Source of the DNA: an uncultured Rivibacter sp.
GTDB taxonomy: Bacteria > Pseudomonadota > Gammaproteobacteria > Burkholderiales > Burkholderiaceae
NCBI GenBank assembly: GCA_946480925.1
Contig: CAMLLU010000128.1
Location: 1 to 7,643, forward strand
Direction of reading: 5' to 3'
Length of the DNA stretch: 7,643 nucleotides
Under the pieces are notes generated by a model that was not told the origin of the DNA, made no database searches, and saw only the letters and a program-made list of their open reading frames with translations. Both the position numbers and the translations under genes were made by a program. This document shows, one piece after another, positions 5,725 to 7,643 of this stretch; the stretch's first letter is position 1, and the number at the start of each line of letters is the position of its first letter.

Positions 5725-6678
5725 ATGCGACTGCGATTTCTCTTCGTCGTGCTGCCCCTGGCCCTGCTGGCCGGCGCGGCGCACGCCGCCTACCCCGAGC
5801 GGCCGGTGAAGATCATCGTGCCCTTCTCGGCCGGTGCCGCTGCCGACGCCGTGATCCGACCGATCGCCGCCCGCCTCTCGCAGGCCTGGGGCCAGCAGGT
5901 GCTGGTGGAAAACCGGGCCGGCCTCACCGCGGGCGCGCAGGCCGCGGCCACCGCGCCGGCCGACGGCTACACGCTGCTGTTCGGCGCGGCCTCCACGATG
6001 GTGACCACGCCCATCACCGCGCCCAAGCTCACCTACGACGTGCAGCGTGACTTCGCGCCGATCACGCGCCTGGTCACGCTGCCGCCGGTGCTCACGGTGA
6101 ACCCGGCGCTGGGCATCAAGTCGCTCAGCGAGCTGGTCGCACTGGCGAAGGCCAAGCCGGGGGTGCTGAACTACGCCTCCAGCGGCATGGGCGCGCCCAA
6201 CCACCTGGGCATGGAATACCTGCTCTCGCTCACCGGTGGCGACATGGTGCACGTGCCCTACAAGGGCGCCGCGCCGGCGGTGGTCGACCTCGTGGGCAAC
6301 CAGGTGCAGACGGGCTTCAACGCCCTGCCGAGCGTGCTGCCGCACATTCGCTCGGGCCGGCTGGTGGCGCTGGCAGTGGGCAGCCAGCGGCGCACGGCGC
6401 TGCTGCCCGACGTGCCCTCGGTGGCCGAAACGGTGCCGGGCTTCGAGTACATCGCGTGGTATGGCCTCTTCGCGCCCACGGGCACGCCCGCCGCGGTGCT
6501 GGAGAAGGTTCGCGCCGACGTCATGCAGGTGCTGCGCGCCCCGGAGATCGAGCGGCTGCTGCGTGCCGAGGGCAGCGAGCCCGCACCGAGCAGCGGTGCC
6601 GAGCTGGCGCAGCTCATCAAGCACGAGACGGGGCTGTGGCTGCGCATCATGAAGCAGCGCAACATCAAGCTCGACTGA
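5725..6678 (+). CDS. Bug-family periplasmic substrate-binding protein (TctC-like)
   Basis: The protein is 317 residues long, near the usual 320-330. It starts with a Sec signal peptide, MRLRFLFVVLPLALLAGAAHA, with likely cleavage after AHA at residue 21. The mature protein opens with the family hallmark AYPERPVKIIVPFSAG (22-37). Other Bug features are GQQVLVENRAG (56-66), DGYTLLFG (80-87), DFAPITRL (109-116), LNYASSGMGAPNHLGMEY (148-165), VPYKGAAPAVVDLVGNQV (177-194) and LPDVPSVAE (227-235). Bug proteins bind carboxylates, amino acids or related compounds in the periplasm and feed tripartite tricarboxylate transporters. Many in Burkholderiales are orphans without TctA/TctB neighbours, and none is seen here. 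The frame is open 25 codons upstream, but the signal peptide and a GAGAA at 5715-5719 favour the ATG at 5725. An amidohydrolase gene follows 15 bases after the stop, so the ligand may be its substrate. Confidence 0.93.
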   Translation: MRLRFLFVVLPLALLAGAAHAAYPERPVKIIVPFSAGAAADAVIRPIAARLSQAWGQQVLVENRAGLTAGAQAAATAPADGYTLLFGAASTMVTTPITAPKLTYDVQRDFAPITRLVTLPPVLTVNPALGIKSLSELVALAKAKPGVLNYASSGMGAPNHLGMEYLLSLTGGDMVHVPYKGAAPAVVDLVGNQVQTGFNALPSVLPHIRSGRLVALAVGSQRRTALLPDVPSVAETVPGFEYIAWYGLFAPTGTPAAVLEKVRADVMQVLRAPEIERLLRAEGSEPAPSSGAELAQLIKHETGLWLRIMKQRNIKLD

Positions 6679-6693
6679 GCGGCGGTGCGAACC

Positions 6694-7569
6694 ATGGCCG
6701 TGCCACCCCTGCTGCCCTTTCACGTAAGCGCCGAAGCGGCCGTCGGCCGCTCGCCGCTGGTCTTCGATTCGCCGCACAGCTGGCCGCACTGGCCGCCTGA
6801 GGCACCGCGGCCCATCGCACCCGCCGAGGCGCTGCGCACGAGCTGCGATGCCTGGGTCGACGAGATCTGGACCGCCGCTGCCGACGGCGCAGCACCGCTG
6901 CTCGCCGCACGCTTTCACCGCGCCTACATCGACGCGAACCGCGCCCGCGACGACATCGACCCCGAGCTGCTTGCCGCCCCCTGGCCGCAGCCGCTGAACC
7001 CAGGCGACAAGTCGCGGCGCGGCTTCGGGCTGCTGCGGCGGCTCGCGCTGCCGGGCGTTCCCATGTACGACCGGCCGCTCGCGCCGCAGGAGGTGCTGCA
7101 CCGCATACACCACTGCTACGACCCCTACCACGCGCGGCTCGCCGAGCTGATTGCCGCCGCCAACGCACGCCACGGCCGCACGCTGCACATCGATTGCCAC
7201 TCGATGAAGTCGGTGGGCAACGCGATGAACGAGGACTGCGGTCGCCCACGGCCCGACATCGTGGTGAGCGACCTCGAAGGGCGCAGCGCAGACGCGGCCC
7301 TCGTGCGCTGGATCGCCGCTGCGCTCGCGCAGCTCGGCTACGAGGTGCGCATCAACGACCCCTACCGCGGCGGCGAACTGATCCGTCGCCATGCCGAGCC
7401 CGCGCGCGGGCGGCACAGCGTGCAGATCGAGATCAACCGCGCGCTCTACATGGACGAGCCGCGCCACGAGCGCACGCCCGGTCATGCGCAGCTGGTGGCG
7501 AACCTGAAGGTCTTCGTCGCACGGCTGCGCCACGAGCTCACTGCACGCACGCCTTGCAACGACTGCTGA
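6694..7569 (+). CDS. N-formylglutamate amidohydrolase family protein
   Basis: The protein is 291 residues long. Family landmarks in order are DSPHSW (25-30, likely metal ligand H28), ARFHRAYIDANRARDDIDPELL (72-93), PMYDRPL (123-129), HIDCHSM (165-171), DPYRGGELIRRH (222-233) and VQIEINRALYMDE (243-255). This matches the N-formylglutamate amidohydrolase (HutG-type FGase) family, zinc enzymes that release formate from N-formyl-L-glutamate at the end of one histidine-degradation route. Related members act on other N-formyl or acylated amino acids. In the first motif the usual Gly after HS is Trp (W30), which may alter the pocket. A GTG at 6685 is an alternative start, adding three residues. The ATG at 6694, with GGCGG about eight bases upstream, seems better. 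It is 15 bases after the receptor gene, so the two are almost surely co-transcribed. No other hut genes are visible, so I give no gene symbol. Confidence 0.88.
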   Translation: MAVPPLLPFHVSAEAAVGRSPLVFDSPHSWPHWPPEAPRPIAPAEALRTSCDAWVDEIWTAAADGAAPLLAARFHRAYIDANRARDDIDPELLAAPWPQPLNPGDKSRRGFGLLRRLALPGVPMYDRPLAPQEVLHRIHHCYDPYHARLAELIAAANARHGRTLHIDCHSMKSVGNAMNEDCGRPRPDIVVSDLEGRSADAALVRWIAAALAQLGYEVRINDPYRGGELIRRHAEPARGRHSVQIEINRALYMDEPRHERTPGHAQLVANLKVFVARLRHELTARTPCNDC

Positions 7570-7597
7570 AAGAGACTTTCAAGGCCCCGGTGGAATA

Positions 7598-7617
7598 GGC
7601 CGGGCACCGGCCCGGCC
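7598..7617. terminator. Terminator-like hairpin after the amidohydrolase gene
   Basis: GGCCGGG (7598-7604) and CCCGGCC (7611-7617) form a perfect 7-bp G+C stem with a 6-base loop, 28 bases after the amidohydrolase stop codon. No T-run follows on either strand, so rho-independent termination is uncertain. It may instead protect the 3' end of the transcript. The remaining bases to the end of the window hold nothing I recognise. Confidence 0.4.
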
Positions 7618-7643
7618 GCTGCGGCGTTGGCCGCTCAGCTCAG

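Noticed and set aside
5710..7533. A very long open frame on the - strand opposite the receptor and amidohydrolase genes
   Set aside because: It is a typical G+C-rich antisense shadow with His/Arg/Val-rich composition and no domain. Both + strand genes underneath have clear family motifs.
836..7612. Shared GCACCGGCC at 836-844 and 7604-7612 as a dispersed repeat family
   Set aside because: It is only nine identical G+C-rich bases with unrelated flanks, and is easily explained by composition.

Overview
This is a G+C-rich window of bacterial chromosome, most likely from a betaproteobacterium of the order Burkholderiales (Comamonadaceae or a Rhizobacter/Methylibium-like lineage). That placement is an inference. 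It rests on the codon bias, on a Bug-type periplasmic receptor next to a divergent LysR regulator, and on the overall gene style. I see no rRNA, tRNA, CRISPR array, transposase or integrase.

Left block (114 to about 2300, + strand): three genes read in the same direction. They are a short cytoplasmic beta-propeller protein resembling glutamine cyclotransferase or YncE, a DUF899 thioredoxin-fold protein with an unusual Gln-rich, Cys/His-containing tail, and a multi-pass membrane protein with His-Gly/Gly-His motifs inside its membrane segments. The third gene looks damaged at its 3' end: it loses membrane-protein character near 2310 and runs about 55 bases into the 3' end of the next gene, which is on the opposite strand.

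Middle block (2416-4644, - strand): a compact set of VOC/glyoxalase-like protein, GFA/CENP-V zinc protein, an unrecognised three-helix membrane protein and a second GFA protein. The sampled 60-base lines I counted by hand in the coding part of this block are about 60-63% G+C, against about 68-80% in lines sampled outside it. This fits an acquired or rearranged segment, and VOC plus GFA proteins suggest handling of small reactive carbonyls or glutathione adducts. That role is inferred.

Right block (4690-7569): a LysR-type regulator on the - strand faces a + strand pair, a Bug-family substrate-binding protein and an N-formylglutamate amidohydrolase-like enzyme. The 120-bp divergent intergenic region holds a perfect 7-7-7 inverted repeat and a 10-bp palindrome, both good operator candidates. 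The simplest reading is a regulated uptake-and-hydrolysis unit for an N-formyl amino acid or a related carboxylate. No tripartite transporter membrane subunits (TctA/TctB) and no other histidine-degradation genes are in view.

Most of the window is ordinary accessory-metabolism content. The points most worth checking are the broken membrane gene at the left edge of the lower-G+C block, the unrecognised membrane protein at 3442-4197, and the divergent operator region. I did not find a convincing new defence or mobile system.
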